NCBI GenBank assembly: GCA_030673825.1
Contig: JAUTCS010000145.1
Span: forward strand, 1 to 64,000
Direction of reading: 5' to 3'
Source of the DNA: Verrucomicrobiota bacterium JB024
GTDB lineage: Bacteria; Verrucomicrobiota; Verrucomicrobiia; Opitutales; Cerasicoccaceae
Length of the DNA: 64,000 nucleotides
The position numbers and the translations under genes were made by a program. The notes beneath the pieces are model-generated. The model did no database searches, was not told the origin of the DNA, and saw nothing but the letters and a program-made list of their open reading frames with translations. Shown here piece after piece: positions 25,593-35,332 of this stretch (within the stretch, counting starts at the first letter, position 1; each line of letters starts with the position of its first letter).

Positions 25593-26567
25593 ATGGCTCA
25601 GATCACTTACCGCCAGGCAATCAACGACGCTCTCAGCGAAGAGGTCGAACGCGACGAAAACGTCGTCATCATGGGTGAGGAAGTCGCCCAGTTTGACGGC
25701 GCCTACAAAGTCACCGAAGGCATGCTCAAACGCTTCGGCCCGAAGCGCATCGTGGACACCCCGATCTCCGAGGCCGGCTTCATCGGCATGGGCATCGGCG
25801 CGGCCATGCTCGGCATCCGCCCCGTCATGGAGCTGATGTTCTGGAGTTTCTCCTACGTGGCCTTTGACCAGCTCTGCAACAACGCCGCCGCCGTGCGCTA
25901 CATGTCCGGCGGCCTCATCAACTGCCCGATCGTCGTACGCGGCCCGGCCAACGGCGGCACCAACGTCGGCGCCACCCACTCCCACACACCGGAGAACCTG
26001 GTGGCCAACCACCCCGGCATCAAGGTTGTCTGCCCGTCCAACGCCTACGACGCCAAGGGCCTGATGAAGACCGCCATCCGCGACAACGACCCGGTCTTCG
26101 TCATGGAGAACACCATCCTTTATAATGACAAGTGGGAGGTGCCCGAAGAGGAGTACCTCGTCCCGCTGGGCAAGGCCAACCTCCTGCGCGAGGGCAAGGA
26201 TCTCTCCATCATCGCCCACGGCCGCGCCGCCATCACCTCGCTGCGCGCCGCCGAGGAACTCAAGGCCAAGCACGACATCGACGTGGAAGTGCTCGACCTG
26301 CGGTCCATCCGCCCCCTCGACGAGGAAGCCATCCTCGAAACCGTGAAAAAGACCAACAACGTCCTGCTGGTCGAGGAAAACAAGCCCTTCTGCGGCGTCG
26401 GCGCCCAGATATCCTTCCTCATCCAGGAAAAGGCCTTCGACCACCTCGACGCCCCGATCCGTCGGATCAGCTCCATCGACGCCCCGCAGATTTACTGCAA
26501 AAAGCTCGAAGACATCCAGATCCCCAGCGTCGCCCGCGTCGTCAACAAGGTGCTGGAAATGGCGTAA
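25593..26567 (+). CDS. pdhB: pyruvate dehydrogenase E1 beta subunit
   Basis: A 324-aa transketolase-like partner of PdhA. Conserved patterns are visible: MGEEVAQFDGAYKVTEGM, DTPISEAGFIGMGIGAAM, and the C-terminal domain LRSIRPLDEEAI with ENKPFCGVGAQI. Together with E1 alpha it forms the alpha2beta2 heterotetramer typical of bacteria with separate E1 subunits. A 40-bp gap precedes pdhC. Branched-chain keto-acid E1 is the main alternative, made unlikely by the companion genes but not excluded by sequence alone. Confidence 0.95.
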   Translation: MAQITYRQAINDALSEEVERDENVVIMGEEVAQFDGAYKVTEGMLKRFGPKRIVDTPISEAGFIGMGIGAAMLGIRPVMELMFWSFSYVAFDQLCNNAAAVRYMSGGLINCPIVVRGPANGGTNVGATHSHTPENLVANHPGIKVVCPSNAYDAKGLMKTAIRDNDPVFVMENTILYNDKWEVPEEEYLVPLGKANLLREGKDLSIIAHGRAAITSLRAAEELKAKHDIDVEVLDLRSIRPLDEEAILETVKKTNNVLLVEENKPFCGVGAQISFLIQEKAFDHLDAPIRRISSIDAPQIYCKKLEDIQIPSVARVVNKVLEMA

Positions 26568-26607
26568 GCCTCACGCCGAACAAAACCATTTATCTAATTA
26601 CAGAGCC

Positions 26608-27996
26608 ATGGCCGAGATTATCGAAATGCCCAAACTGAGCGACACCATGACGGTGGGCACGCTCGTGAACTGGTTGAAGAAGGAGGGCGACGAAGTCGCT
26701 TCCGGCGACATGATTTGCGAAGTGGAGACCGACAAGGCCACCATGGAGGTCGAGTGTTTCGCGGACGGCGTCATGCTCAAGCAGTACGTCGCCGAGGGCG
26801 GGGAAATCCCCGTCGGTGCGCCCATGTGCGCGGTCGGCCAGAAGGGCGAAGAGCCCCCCGCTGTCGATACCGGTGCCATCGCCGAGAAGGCCGAAGAGCT
26901 GAAAAAGGAAGAGGCCGACTCCGAGGACAAGCCGACCGAAAAGCCCGAAGAGGCCCCCACCCAACCGGCTCCGGCCCAGCCTACCGGCGGCGCCAAGCCC
27001 CAGCCCGAAGGCCGCAAGCAGGAGTTCATCCCCGAGGACGAGGAAGGCGCTTCTGCTCCGGCCAAGTCCGAAGGGGGCCGCGTCAAGGTCTCTCCCCTCG
27101 CCCGCAAGCTGGCCGAGGAAAAGGGCATTCCGCTCGAAGCCATCACCGGCACCGGCCCGAACGGCCGCATCGTGAAGAAGGACGTGCTCAAGGCCGCCGA
27201 AGAGGGCGTCAAGGCCCCGGCCAAGCAGCCCGCCACCTCGTCGGCCCCTGCCGCCCCGGCCCAGTACGTGCCCGCGGGCGCTCCCATCGCCGAGGAAGGC
27301 CCGATCAAGGTCACCAATATGCGCAAGGCCATCGCCACGCGCCTGGTCGAGTCCAAGACCACCATCCCGCACTTTTACCTGGAGATCGAGGTCGATGCCG
27401 CCCCGCTGCTGGCCCTGCGCGCCGAGATCAACCACCACCTCTCCAACCGCGCTCCTGAGGAGGGCGGCATCAAGCTGACCGTCAACGACTTCATCCTTAA
27501 GGCCACGACCGAGGCCCTGCGCCGCGTGCCGGGCGTCAACGCATCCTGGATGGGCGACTCCATTCAGCAGCACGGGGGCGTTCACATGGCCTTCGGGGTG
27601 GCGGTCCCGGACGGGCTTGTCACGCCGGTCATCCGCGACGCCCACGCCAAGACCCTGCGCCAGATCAGCATCGAAACCAAGGAGCTGATCCAGAAGGCCC
27701 GCAACAAGAAGCTGACTCCCAACGAGATGAGCGGCTCGACCTTTACCGTGACGAACCTCGGCATGTACGGCACGGGCGGCTTCTACGGCATCATCAATCC
27801 GCCCAACGCCGCCATCCTCTCCGTCGGCGCGACGATCAAGAAGCCCGTCGTGGACAAGGACGGTAACATCGTCGTGGGCCAACGCATGGGCATCGGCCTC
27901 TCCTGCGACCACCGCGTGATCGACGGGGCCACCGGGGCGGAGTTCCTCCACGCGCTCCAGGCTGTGCTGGAAAGCCCGGCTCTCATGCTCGTCTGA
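26608..27996 (+). CDS. pdhC: pyruvate dehydrogenase E2, dihydrolipoamide acetyltransferase
   Basis: Core of the complex, transferring acetyl from lipoate to CoA. The 462-aa protein has a single N-terminal lipoyl domain (1-75) with the lipoylated Lys43 in ETDKATMEVE. An Ala/Pro/Glu-rich linker follows, then a peripheral-subunit-binding domain (about 150-190, RVKVSPLARKLAEEKGIPLE). The catalytic domain ends with SCDHRVIDGATGAEFL containing the active-site His. A strong terminator is found 43 bp after the stop, closing the pdhABC operon. Confidence 0.95.
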   Translation: MAEIIEMPKLSDTMTVGTLVNWLKKEGDEVASGDMICEVETDKATMEVECFADGVMLKQYVAEGGEIPVGAPMCAVGQKGEEPPAVDTGAIAEKAEELKKEEADSEDKPTEKPEEAPTQPAPAQPTGGAKPQPEGRKQEFIPEDEEGASAPAKSEGGRVKVSPLARKLAEEKGIPLEAITGTGPNGRIVKKDVLKAAEEGVKAPAKQPATSSAPAAPAQYVPAGAPIAEEGPIKVTNMRKAIATRLVESKTTIPHFYLEIEVDAAPLLALRAEINHHLSNRAPEEGGIKLTVNDFILKATTEALRRVPGVNASWMGDSIQQHGGVHMAFGVAVPDGLVTPVIRDAHAKTLRQISIETKELIQKARNKKLTPNEMSGSTFTVTNLGMYGTGGFYGIINPPNAAILSVGATIKKPVVDKDGNIVVGQRMGIGLSCDHRVIDGATGAEFLHALQAVLESPALMLV

Positions 27997-28038
27997 GCTT
28001 GAGCCACGCGGGTAACAACAGCTTCCCATCCTTTCCTC

Positions 28039-28067
28039 AAGCCCCGGCATTCGCCGGGGCTTTTTTT
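28039..28067 (+). terminator. intrinsic terminator of pdhABC
   Basis: Perfect stem AAGCCCCGGC / GCCGGGGCTT with an ATTC loop, followed by a run of seven T. Confidence 0.92.
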
Positions 28068-28231
28068 CGGCAACAAGTTAGCCGTGGCCGACTCCCATTG
28101 ATGCTCATCGGTACAACCTCTCACCGGGCTGCCGCAGCGCCTCTTGAAAGGATCAAACACAGGCCGCGTTAAAAATTACGCAAAACTATCCAGCCGTTTG
28201 ACTTAGCGGCAAATTCAGCGACGGTACCCAA

Positions 28232-30091
28232 ATGCCCTGGTCTCAGCAAGCGAAGTCCTACCCCGGCCGCTACATTGATTCCAACCGCCTGCTCCTGGTC
28301 ATTGCCATCATGGCGCTGATGGCCTACGGCATCGCCGGGCTGGCCATCTGGATCATCTATCAGGCCCGCCTGGAGCAGTATAGCCAGAACCTCCTCGGCG
28401 CGGCCCAGAACAAGGTCGCCCTGCTGGAATACGTCACCCGCCAGCACTACGAAAAGGAGCACGACCAGCCGCCCGCGCCGGGCAACGATACCTCCGGCCT
28501 CGCCGATTACCCCCTCAGCGAGCCCGAGCGCGTCGAGATTCTGGAGCATTTCGCCCAGGCCGTGGGCGGCAGTGGCAGCTTCCGCCTGACCGGGGAGAAT
28601 CTCCTCGTCTATACCGTCGGGAACAAGCTCACCATCACCAGCAGTCGTGAAGGCGACGAGGTCAATGATTACGGATTGAGCAGCACCGAGATGGACGAGC
28701 CGTTGCGCCGCGCCCTGGCCGGCGAGAGCGGTACGATCATCGCCCGCGATTACCGGGGCAAGAGAGTCATTGCCGCCCTCGTCCCCCTGCCCCAGCTAGG
28801 CGCAGCCATGGTGGTTAAAATGGACATGACCGAGTTCAGCGCTCCATACCGGCGGGCAGCCATCATCACCCTGTTGGTGGGTACTCTGCTGATCATCGGC
28901 AGCGGCGTATTTTGCTGGCGCGAGGGCCACCGCATCATCGGCAAGCTCGCCGCAAGCGAGAGCCGTTACCGGACACTAATGGACAACGTCCCGCTCTGCG
29001 TCTTCCTCAAAGACGGCAATGGCCATTACCTGACCGCGAACCGCTACTTTTACCTGCGCTATGGGGTGGACAAGAAAAGCATCCCCGAGATGAGCGACCA
29101 TGCGATCTTCCCACCCGAAGTCGCCCGTAAGCACATCAACGACGACCAGCGTGTGCTGGAGGAGGGCATCACACTGACCGGGTACGAGACGCAAATGCTG
29201 AATGGCGAGGAGCGCATCATCCGCTACCTCAAGTGCCCCCTCAAAAACGACGAGGGTGAGCCCAAGGGCATCGTCGGCATCCACCAGGATGTGACCCAGG
29301 ACCGGCGTAATTCCGAGGCCCTCAAACAGCTCAACGCCGAACTCGAGTCCCAGGTGCGCAAGCGCACCGCCCAGCTCGAGCTGGCCAACCGCGAGCTGGA
29401 GAGCTTTGCCTACTCGGTTTCCCACGACCTGCGCGCCCCGCTGCGGGCCATGGCAGGCTTCAGCGAGGCCCTCAAGGAGGAATACGAAAACAGCTTCGAT
29501 GCGACCGCCGCCGATTACATTAAGCGCATTCACCGCGCCACCGGCAACATGGCCGAGCTCATCGACAGTCTCCTGAGCCTCTCCCGCTCCACCACCGGCG
29601 AGCTTAAAGTCGTCCCCCTGGACCTCTCAAGAATGGCCGCCGACGTGGTGGACGACCTGCGCTCGGCCAGTCCCGATCACCGACCTCAGGTCCAGATCGC
29701 CCCGAATCTCAACGCCGAGGGCGACAGCCGACTCATCCGCAATGTGCTGGAGAACCTCATCGGCAATGCCTGGAAGTACACCCGGCTCTCAGCCGACCCA
29801 CAGATCGAGATCGGGTCCGCCATGACCCGTCCGCCCGACGAAGGCGGCGAGGAGACCGCGGAAATCGAGGCGTTCTTCGTCCGTGATAATGGCGCGGGCT
29901 TCGACATGACCTACGCGAACAAGCTTTTCCGTCCCTTCCAGCGCCTTCATACGGAAAAAGAATTCCAAGGATCGGGAATCGGACTGGCCACCGTGGAAAG
30001 AATCATCCATCGTCACAACGGTCAGATCTGGGCGCACAGCGAACCCGGACGAGGAGCCACGTTCTACTTCACCCTGGATCAATTAGCGTAA
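28232..30091 (+). CDS. PAS-containing membrane sensor histidine kinase
   Basis: A 619-aa kinase with two transmembrane helices (about 19-45 and 208-230) bounding an extracytoplasmic sensor region of about 160 residues. A PAS/PAC segment follows (about 245-360; MDNVPLCVFLKDGNGHYLTA). The HisKA domain has the phospho-acceptor His398 in SVSHDLRAPLRAM, and the ATPase domain has VLENLIGNAWKYT and SGIGLATVERI. This kinase type often pairs with Rcp1-like single-domain receivers. Indeed its stop codon overlaps the ATG of such a receiver gene (TAATG). The signal is not known. It starts 165 bp after the pdhC terminator. Confidence 0.92.
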   Translation: MPWSQQAKSYPGRYIDSNRLLLVIAIMALMAYGIAGLAIWIIYQARLEQYSQNLLGAAQNKVALLEYVTRQHYEKEHDQPPAPGNDTSGLADYPLSEPERVEILEHFAQAVGGSGSFRLTGENLLVYTVGNKLTITSSREGDEVNDYGLSSTEMDEPLRRALAGESGTIIARDYRGKRVIAALVPLPQLGAAMVVKMDMTEFSAPYRRAAIITLLVGTLLIIGSGVFCWREGHRIIGKLAASESRYRTLMDNVPLCVFLKDGNGHYLTANRYFYLRYGVDKKSIPEMSDHAIFPPEVARKHINDDQRVLEEGITLTGYETQMLNGEERIIRYLKCPLKNDEGEPKGIVGIHQDVTQDRRNSEALKQLNAELESQVRKRTAQLELANRELESFAYSVSHDLRAPLRAMAGFSEALKEEYENSFDATAADYIKRIHRATGNMAELIDSLLSLSRSTTGELKVVPLDLSRMAADVVDDLRSASPDHRPQVQIAPNLNAEGDSRLIRNVLENLIGNAWKYTRLSADPQIEIGSAMTRPPDEGGEETAEIEAFFVRDNGAGFDMTYANKLFRPFQRLHTEKEFQGSGIGLATVERIIHRHNGQIWAHSEPGRGATFYFTLDQLA

Positions 30092-30543
30092 TGTCCTTCA
30101 TGAAAGCCAAAAAAATCCTGCTGGTCGAAGACAACCCCGATGATGAAGCCCTGACCCTGCGAGCCCTGAGCAAATGCGGCGTGGTCAATGAAGTCGATGT
30201 CGTCCGCAACGGACAGGACGCGGTGGACTACCTGTTCGCCCGGGAGAAGTTTCAGGATCGTGACGCCAAAGACCTCCCCCAACTGGTGCTGCTGGATCTC
30301 AAGCTGCCCATGCTCGACGGGCTCGAAGTCCTTGAGATCATCCGCCGCGAGGAGCTGACCTGCACCCTGCCTGTGGTCATCTTCACCTCCTCCAAGGAAC
30401 AGTCGGATTTGACCAAGGGTTACCGACTTGGGGTTAACAGTTTCGTGTGCAAGCCGATTAATTTCGCGGAGTTCAGCGAATCCATCCGCCAGCTTGGACT
30501 GTATTGGCTGCTCATCAACGAACCCCCTCCCAAGACTTACTGA
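30091..30543 (+). CDS. Rcp1-like single-domain response regulator
   Basis: A 150-aa receiver without output domain. The acidic pocket is in LLVEDNPDDEAL, the phospho-acceptor is Asp69 in LVLLDLKLPMLDG, the switch Thr in VIFTSS and the conserved Lys in FVCKPINF. The NPDDE signature is that of phytochrome-linked Rcp1 receivers. It overlaps the kinase stop codon by one base and is followed 37 bp later by the hybrid kinase, so it may shuttle phosphate between the two. Confidence 0.92.
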   Translation: MSFMKAKKILLVEDNPDDEALTLRALSKCGVVNEVDVVRNGQDAVDYLFAREKFQDRDAKDLPQLVLLDLKLPMLDGLEVLEIIRREELTCTLPVVIFTSSKEQSDLTKGYRLGVNSFVCKPINFAEFSESIRQLGLYWLLINEPPPKTY

Positions 30544-30580
30544 CGCGGCACGGCCCTCCCCTACCGATACTCTCTCCCTC

Positions 30581-33500
30581 ATGAGCAAGGCTCTCGACAT
30601 ACTCCATATCGAGGACTCTGAAGACGACAGCCTCCTGGTGCGCCGGGCGTTGCGGGAGCTGGAGTTCGAGGTGGATCTCAAACGGGTCGATACACTCCCC
30701 GCGCTGCAGCAGGCCCTGTCCGAGCGCGACTGGGACCTGATCCTGTGCGACCACAATCTGCCCGACCTAGTGATGGAGGAGGCCTTCTCCATCGCTTTGG
30801 AGAACAACCCCATGCGCCCGTTTATCCTCGTGACCGGTGCGATCGGAGACGAGGCCACGGCCGATATCATGCGCTTGGGCGTCAACGACATCGTCCTCAA
30901 GGAGAATCTCAAGCGCCTGCCCAGCGTCATCCTGCGTAACATGCGGGAGGCGGATATCCGCCAGGAAATCCGCGTCGCCCAGAAATCTCTGCGCGAAAGC
31001 CAGCTGCGCTACCAGACCTTGTGGGAAAACTCGACCACCGGGTACATGCTCACCAGCAAGGGCATCATCGTGGACTGCAACCAGACCCTTTGCGACCAGT
31101 GGGGCTACTCCAAGGAAGAGATCGTGGGTAAGACCCCGGGCGAATTCTCGCCACCGCAACAGCCCGACATGCGCCCCTCCGTGGAGCTGGCCCGCCGCCT
31201 CTACGATGATGCCGCCGCCGCCAGCCAACCGACTTTCCGCTGGGTCCACCAGCACCGCGACGGCACCCCCATCCACTACTCCGTCACGCTCAACCGCCTG
31301 CGACTGGGCGAGCGCTGGCTTGTGGTCGGGGGTCTGCTCGACATCAGCGAGCAGATTGCCACCCAGGAAACTCTGAACCTCCAGGACCGCGCCCTCCAGT
31401 GTACGAACAACGGGGTCGTCATCTGCCGTTACGACGGCAAAAGCAACCCCATCACCTGGGCCAATGCCGCCTTTCTGCGCATGTCCGGGTACACCATGGA
31501 GGAGATTATTGGGCAGGACAGCCTCTTTCTCCAGTTGGAGGAGGCCCGCCCCGAGGAGCTTCAGTCCATTCGCGAGACCATGGCCAAGGGTCGCAGCGCT
31601 ACCACCACGCTCAAGAGTCACCGCAAAAGTGGACATGTCTTTTGGAATGAGCTGCGTCTGGACCCCGTTTACAGCGAAAACGGGACCCTCACCCACTACA
31701 TCGTCATCCAGCGCGACATCACCGAGCAGGTCGAGGCCGAGGAAAAGATCAAGAGCAGCGAAGGCCTGCTGCACGCCACCGGCGAGATCGCCCGGGTCGG
31801 CGGCTGGGAGGTGGATGTCCTGCGCCAGACAGTTTCCTGGACGGACATCACCCGTCAGATGCACGAGGTCCCCGAGGACTACGAGCCCAACCTGGAAAGC
31901 GCCATCGCGTTTTACCCCCCGCCGTACCGTAACCTTGTCACCAAGTGCATCGAACATGCCTCACGCACCGGCGAGCCGTTCGACTTCGAGGCCCCACTGC
32001 TCACTGCCGCCGGTCGCCTGATCTGGGTAAGGTCGCTCGGCAAGGCGGTGCTGGAAAACGGTAAGTGCATCCGCCTGCGCGGCGCGGTCCAGGACATCAC
32101 CGAACGCAAGAGCATCGAGCAGGCTATTGAACAAAGCCGCCAGCGCCTGGCCATGGCCATTGAGCTGGGTAACCTCGCGGTCTGGGACTACGACGTCAAG
32201 GAGGAGCGCCTCATCCTGGAGGACAGCTGGTACAAGCTTTTCGGCTACTCGCGCAAGGACGACTTCGGGCAGATCGACTCCATGCTCAACCTCATCCCCG
32301 AGGACGAGCGCGGCCAGCTGAAGTTCAGCTTCCAGCGCCTGCTCAATGGCCAGGCCCAGAAACTCACGGACGAGTGCTTCGTGCGCTGCGCCGACGGCAG
32401 CTACCGGCGCGTGCTCATCCGCGCGCAGGCCCTCCACGACAACGAGGGCAAGCTCACCCAGATCGTTGGTAACGTCTGGGACATCGACGAACGCTGGCGC
32501 GCCGAGGAGCGGCTGCGCCTGTTCCAGCGCCTGACCAACCAGAGCCCCAGTTGCGTCGTCCTGACCGACCCGCAGGGCAACATCGAGTACGTCAACGACA
32601 CTTTCTGCCGCATCACCGGCTACACGCGCGAGGAGGCCCTCGGCCAAAACCCGCGCATCCTCAAGTCCGGCCGCATGGACAAGGAGCACTACCGCCGACT
32701 CTGGAACACCATCACCCAGGGGCGCGAGTGGCACGGGGAATTCCTCAACAAAAAGAAAAACGGCGAGTACTACTGGGAGCGGGCCATCATCTTCCCGATC
32801 AAGGGGCGCAACGGCGCGATCACGCACTTTGCCGCGGCCAAGGAAGACATCACCGAACTCAAGGAAAACGAGGTCAAGCGCGAGGAACTCAACAAGCAGG
32901 TGCTCCAGCTCCAGCGCATGGAGACCATCGGCACTCTCGCCGGCGGCATTGCCCACGATTTCAACAACCTGCTCGGAGCCATCCGTGGCTGGACCGAACT
33001 GGCCCAGCGCCACGCCGACGGCAACGAGAACGCCATGGAGGACCTGCGCCACGTCCTCGTCGCGACCAAACGCGCCCGCGCCCTGGTCGAACAGATCCTC
33101 ACCTTCTCGCGCGAGAGCATCGGCAACATGATCCCGATGGACCCGGCCATGGTCGCCAACGAGGCCATGAACATGCTACGCTCGATCATCCCGACCACCA
33201 TTATCATCAAGAAGAACATCCCCGAGGGCCAGGGGATGATCAAGGCCGACCCGAGCCAGTTTCACCAGGTCATCTTCAACCTGTGCACCAATGCCGCCCA
33301 GGCCATGGGCGATGATGGTGGCGAGCTTGAAGTCACTCTCAGCCGCTGCACCTACCCCAAGGCGGTACCCGACAGCCCGGCGGCCTTCCCCGGCGGCGAC
33401 TGCCTGTGCCTGAAGGTTTGCGACACCGGCCCGGGCATTCCCAAAGAGCACCTGTCGCGCATCTTCGAGCCGTTTTTCACCACCAAGCCCGTCGGCGAGG

Positions 33501-34042
33501 GCACCGGCCTGGGCCTGTCCGTCGTTCATGGCATCGTCACCGCCCACAGCGGCCAGATATCGGTGGAGAGCGCGCCGGGCGAAGGCGCCACCTTCCTGCT
33601 GCGTTTCCCCTGCATCCAGGACAATGAGCCCGCCGCCTTGCCCGAAGTCGAGGAAAAGCCCCGCAGCGGCTCCGAGCGCATCCTGCTGGTTGATGACGAG
33701 AAAGAGATCATCAACGTCATGCAGCGCCACCTGACTTTCCTGGGCTACGACGTGACGATCTTCTCCGACAGCACCGAGGCCAGCCAGGCCTTCATGGCGG
33801 CCCCCGACGAGTTCGATATCCTCGTCTCCGACCAGGTCATGCCCAATCTCACCGGCCTTGAGCTGATCGAGAATGTTCGTCGCGTCAAAAAGGATATGCC
33901 CGCGGTCATCATGACGGGCTTCAGCCGCACCGTCTCGCCCGAGCGCATCGAGGCCCTGGGCAATGCCAAGATGATCATGAAGCCCTACTCGCTGACCGAT
34001 CTGACTAAGACCATCCGTCAGCTTCTGGATGAGCCGGCCTGA
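30581..34042 (+). CDS. cytosolic hybrid histidine kinase with REC, five PAS-like domains, kinase core and REC
   Basis: A 1153-aa multidomain kinase. The N-terminal receiver (1-125) has Asp57 in [11 protein letters not shown]. Five PAS or PAC-like segments follow at about 140-250, 265-385, 390-510, 515-640 and 645-770. The HisKA domain has His792 in [15 protein letters not shown], the ATPase has [15 protein letters not shown], and the C-terminal receiver has Asp1084 in [16 protein letters not shown]. No transmembrane helix is visible, so sensing is cytosolic or by the input receiver. The ATG at 30581 ([12 protein letters not shown]) is preferred; the frame is open upstream through the preceding gene. 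No output domain with DNA binding is present in this cluster. Confidence 0.9.
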   Translation: MSKALDILHIEDSEDDSLLVRRALRELEFEVDLKRVDTLPALQQALSERDWDLILCDHNLPDLVMEEAFSIALENNPMRPFILVTGAIGDEATADIMRLGVNDIVLKENLKRLPSVILRNMREADIRQEIRVAQKSLRESQLRYQTLWENSTTGYMLTSKGIIVDCNQTLCDQWGYSKEEIVGKTPGEFSPPQQPDMRPSVELARRLYDDAAAASQPTFRWVHQHRDGTPIHYSVTLNRLRLGERWLVVGGLLDISEQIATQETLNLQDRALQCTNNGVVICRYDGKSNPITWANAAFLRMSGYTMEEIIGQDSLFLQLEEARPEELQSIRETMAKGRSATTTLKSHRKSGHVFWNELRLDPVYSENGTLTHYIVIQRDITEQVEAEEKIKSSEGLLHATGEIARVGGWEVDVLRQTVSWTDITRQMHEVPEDYEPNLESAIAFYPPPYRNLVTKCIEHASRTGEPFDFEAPLLTAAGRLIWVRSLGKAVLENGKCIRLRGAVQDITERKSIEQAIEQSRQRLAMAIELGNLAVWDYDVKEERLILEDSWYKLFGYSRKDDFGQIDSMLNLIPEDERGQLKFSFQRLLNGQAQKLTDECFVRCADGSYRRVLIRAQALHDNEGKLTQIVGNVWDIDERWRAEERLRLFQRLTNQSPSCVVLTDPQGNIEYVNDTFCRITGYTREEALGQNPRILKSGRMDKEHYRRLWNTITQGREWHGEFLNKKKNGEYYWERAIIFPIKGRNGAITHFAAAKEDITELKENEVKREELNKQVLQLQRMETIGTLAGGIAHDFNNLLGAIRGWTELAQRHADGNENAMEDLRHVLVATKRARALVEQILTFSRESIGNMIPMDPAMVANEAMNMLRSIIPTTIIIKKNIPEGQGMIKADPSQFHQVIFNLCTNAAQAMGDDGGELEVTLSRCTYPKAVPDSPAAFPGGDCLCLKVCDTGPGIPKEHLSRIFEPFFTTKPVGEGTGLGLSVVHGIVTAHSGQISVESAPGEGATFLLRFPCIQDNEPAALPEVEEKPRSGSERILLVDDEKEIINVMQRHLTFLGYDVTIFSDSTEASQAFMAAPDEFDILVSDQVMPNLTGLELIENVRRVKKDMPAVIMTGFSRTVSPERIEALGNAKMIMKPYSLTDLTKTIRQLLDEPA

Positions 34043-34084
34043 GCGGCTGTTTCAGAACTCACGCCCCCCGTAAGAAAGGTAAGC

Positions 34085-34354
34085 CTACTGGTAGCGCTGA
34101 GAGGGGTCGTAAACGGGATTCTCGAAGTTCGAGCCCGAGGAGTGGCCTTCCTTGAGCATCGGATTTTCCGCCGCTTCGGCGGTGCGCTTCTCATTCGCAG
34201 CCTTCACACGGTCGGCGTAGGTCGCCGCCTCGTTAGGGTCACCCGTGAGGGTGGAGCGGATCGGGTCCCGGCCAACATCGTCCGGGTAGGAGTCACAACC
34301 GGCCGTTCCAAGCAGGCAGGCCGCCAACGCAGTGAGGAGAATAACCGGCTTCAT
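34085..34354 (-). CDS. small lipoprotein
   Basis: An 89-aa protein with a lipoprotein signal: MKPVILLTALAACLLGTAGC, with Cys20 as the predicted lipidation site. The mature part is short, charged and probably disordered (TYADRVKAANEKRTAEAAEN) and has no recognised domain. Many Verrucomicrobiota have such small lipoproteins but I cannot name this one. It is convergent with the hybrid kinase gene with a 42-bp gap, and divergent from ppnP. Confidence 0.65.
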   Translation of the reverse strand: MKPVILLTALAACLLGTAGCDSYPDDVGRDPIRSTLTGDPNEAATYADRVKAANEKRTAEAAENPMLKEGHSSGSNFENPVYDPSQRYQ

Positions 34355-34498
34355 CACGGCTAAAGTTAGCCGGGTCTGTTCCCTAAAGTCAAGCAGACGA
34401 ATGAGAAATGCGCGCGCAGACCGATTCGCGGAGATTTCGCCGGGCGTACGCACGGCCCGCTTGACCTTTGCCCGCGAAAGCGCCATATCCGGCTGATT

Positions 34499-34813
34499 AT
34501 GTCCGAGTTCTCGAATGTCACCGTGGTCCGCGAGGCCAATGTCTATTTCGGCGGCAAGGTCGTCAGCCGCACCGTCCGCTTTGCCGACGGCACGCGCAAG
34601 ACGCTGGGCTACATGCTGCCCGGCGAGTACACCTTCGACACCGGCGCGGCCGAGGTCATGGAAGTGCTCGGCGGCGAGATGGTCGTCCTCCTGCCCGGCC
34701 AGTCCGAGTGGCAGACCTTCACCGTGGGCCAGTCCTACGATGTCCCCGCCAACTCCAGCTTTTCCCTGAAGATCGGCGGCGACGGCGCGGACTATTGCTG
34801 CTCCTACGCGTAA
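34499..34813 (+). CDS. ppnP: pyrimidine/purine nucleoside phosphorylase PpnP (DUF1255)
   Basis: A 104-aa single-domain cupin that phosphorolyses nucleosides. It matches the family along its whole length: [40 protein letters not shown], and the C-terminal [13 protein letters not shown]. The length is normal for E. coli PpnP-type proteins. No operon partner: the next plus-strand gene is over 500 bp away, behind repeats. Confidence 0.9.
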   Translation: MSEFSNVTVVREANVYFGGKVVSRTVRFADGTRKTLGYMLPGEYTFDTGAAEVMEVLGGEMVVLLPGQSEWQTFTVGQSYDVPANSSFSLKIGGDGADYCCSYA

Positions 34814-34852
34814 ACCGGCGATCAGACCAACGCCCGGCCCAGAGGAAGCATG

Positions 34853-35083
34853 AACCCCAACGGGGTTCCGGATCCTAGCCCAGGCTTGCCCCGAGCGTAG
34901 CGAGGGACTACCCTGGGATCGATAAGAGGGGCTTTTTTCCAACCCCAACGGGGTTGCGCATGTACGCGATGGGAGCTCAAGCGCAACCCCGTTGGGGTTG
35001 GAGATAAAGACAACGCTCCTCTCGCTCCACCCGGGGTAGCTTCGCAACCCCGGGCTGCAACTGCGCAACCCCGTTGGGGTTGC
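34853..35083. repeat. CAACCCC/GGGGTTG composite palindromic repeat, copy 2
   Basis: The 519-bp gap 34814-35332 holds no gene; most of it is this element and a second repeat at 35244. It contains four CAACCCC-type palindromes (34853, about 34941, about 34983 and 35065). It also has the inner CGGGGTAGCTTCGCAACCCC block that matches the copy at 11146-11332. The left inner arm reads AGCCCAGGCTTGCCCCGAGC. Confidence 0.65.
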
Positions 35084-35243
35084 CTCTGCCGAGGCGCACC
35101 CTCAAGCAGGGGCACTGCCACGCGCGTTTAGGGGAAACGGGAAGTAGTCGTGCCGATGGACTGGGCGATTCCCTGTCCATCCGAACTCCTCCCCCGGCCA
35201 ACGAACACCCGTTGCCCGGGGTAGCCGCCTGCCTGGCGGCGCA

Positions 35244-35280
35244 GGGGCGCAGCCCCTTAATGTCCAGTGCGGTCACGCAC
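35244..35280 (-). repeat. GTGCGTGACCGC repeat, copy 4
   Basis: On the minus strand GTGCGTGACCGCAC (35267-35280) is followed by TGGACATTAAGGGGC and the GGGGCGCAGCCCC palindrome (35244-35256). Same layout as at 13738-13778. It ends 52 bp before the UDP-sugar pyrophosphorylase start. Confidence 0.65.
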
Positions 35281-35332
35281 TGTCCTGCCTTTTTCGTTGC
35301 CCTGACTGCGGGGGGCGCTTACACACGGCGGC

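Noticed and set aside
30428-30580. In-frame upstream extension of the hybrid kinase
   Set aside because: It overlaps the 3' end of the receiver gene and reads Ser/Arg-rich shadow sequence; the receiver domain begins properly at 30581.
34853-35083. Regular repeats as a possible CRISPR array
   Set aside because: Repeat units are palindromic, of different length and irregular spacing, and there are no uniform spacers.
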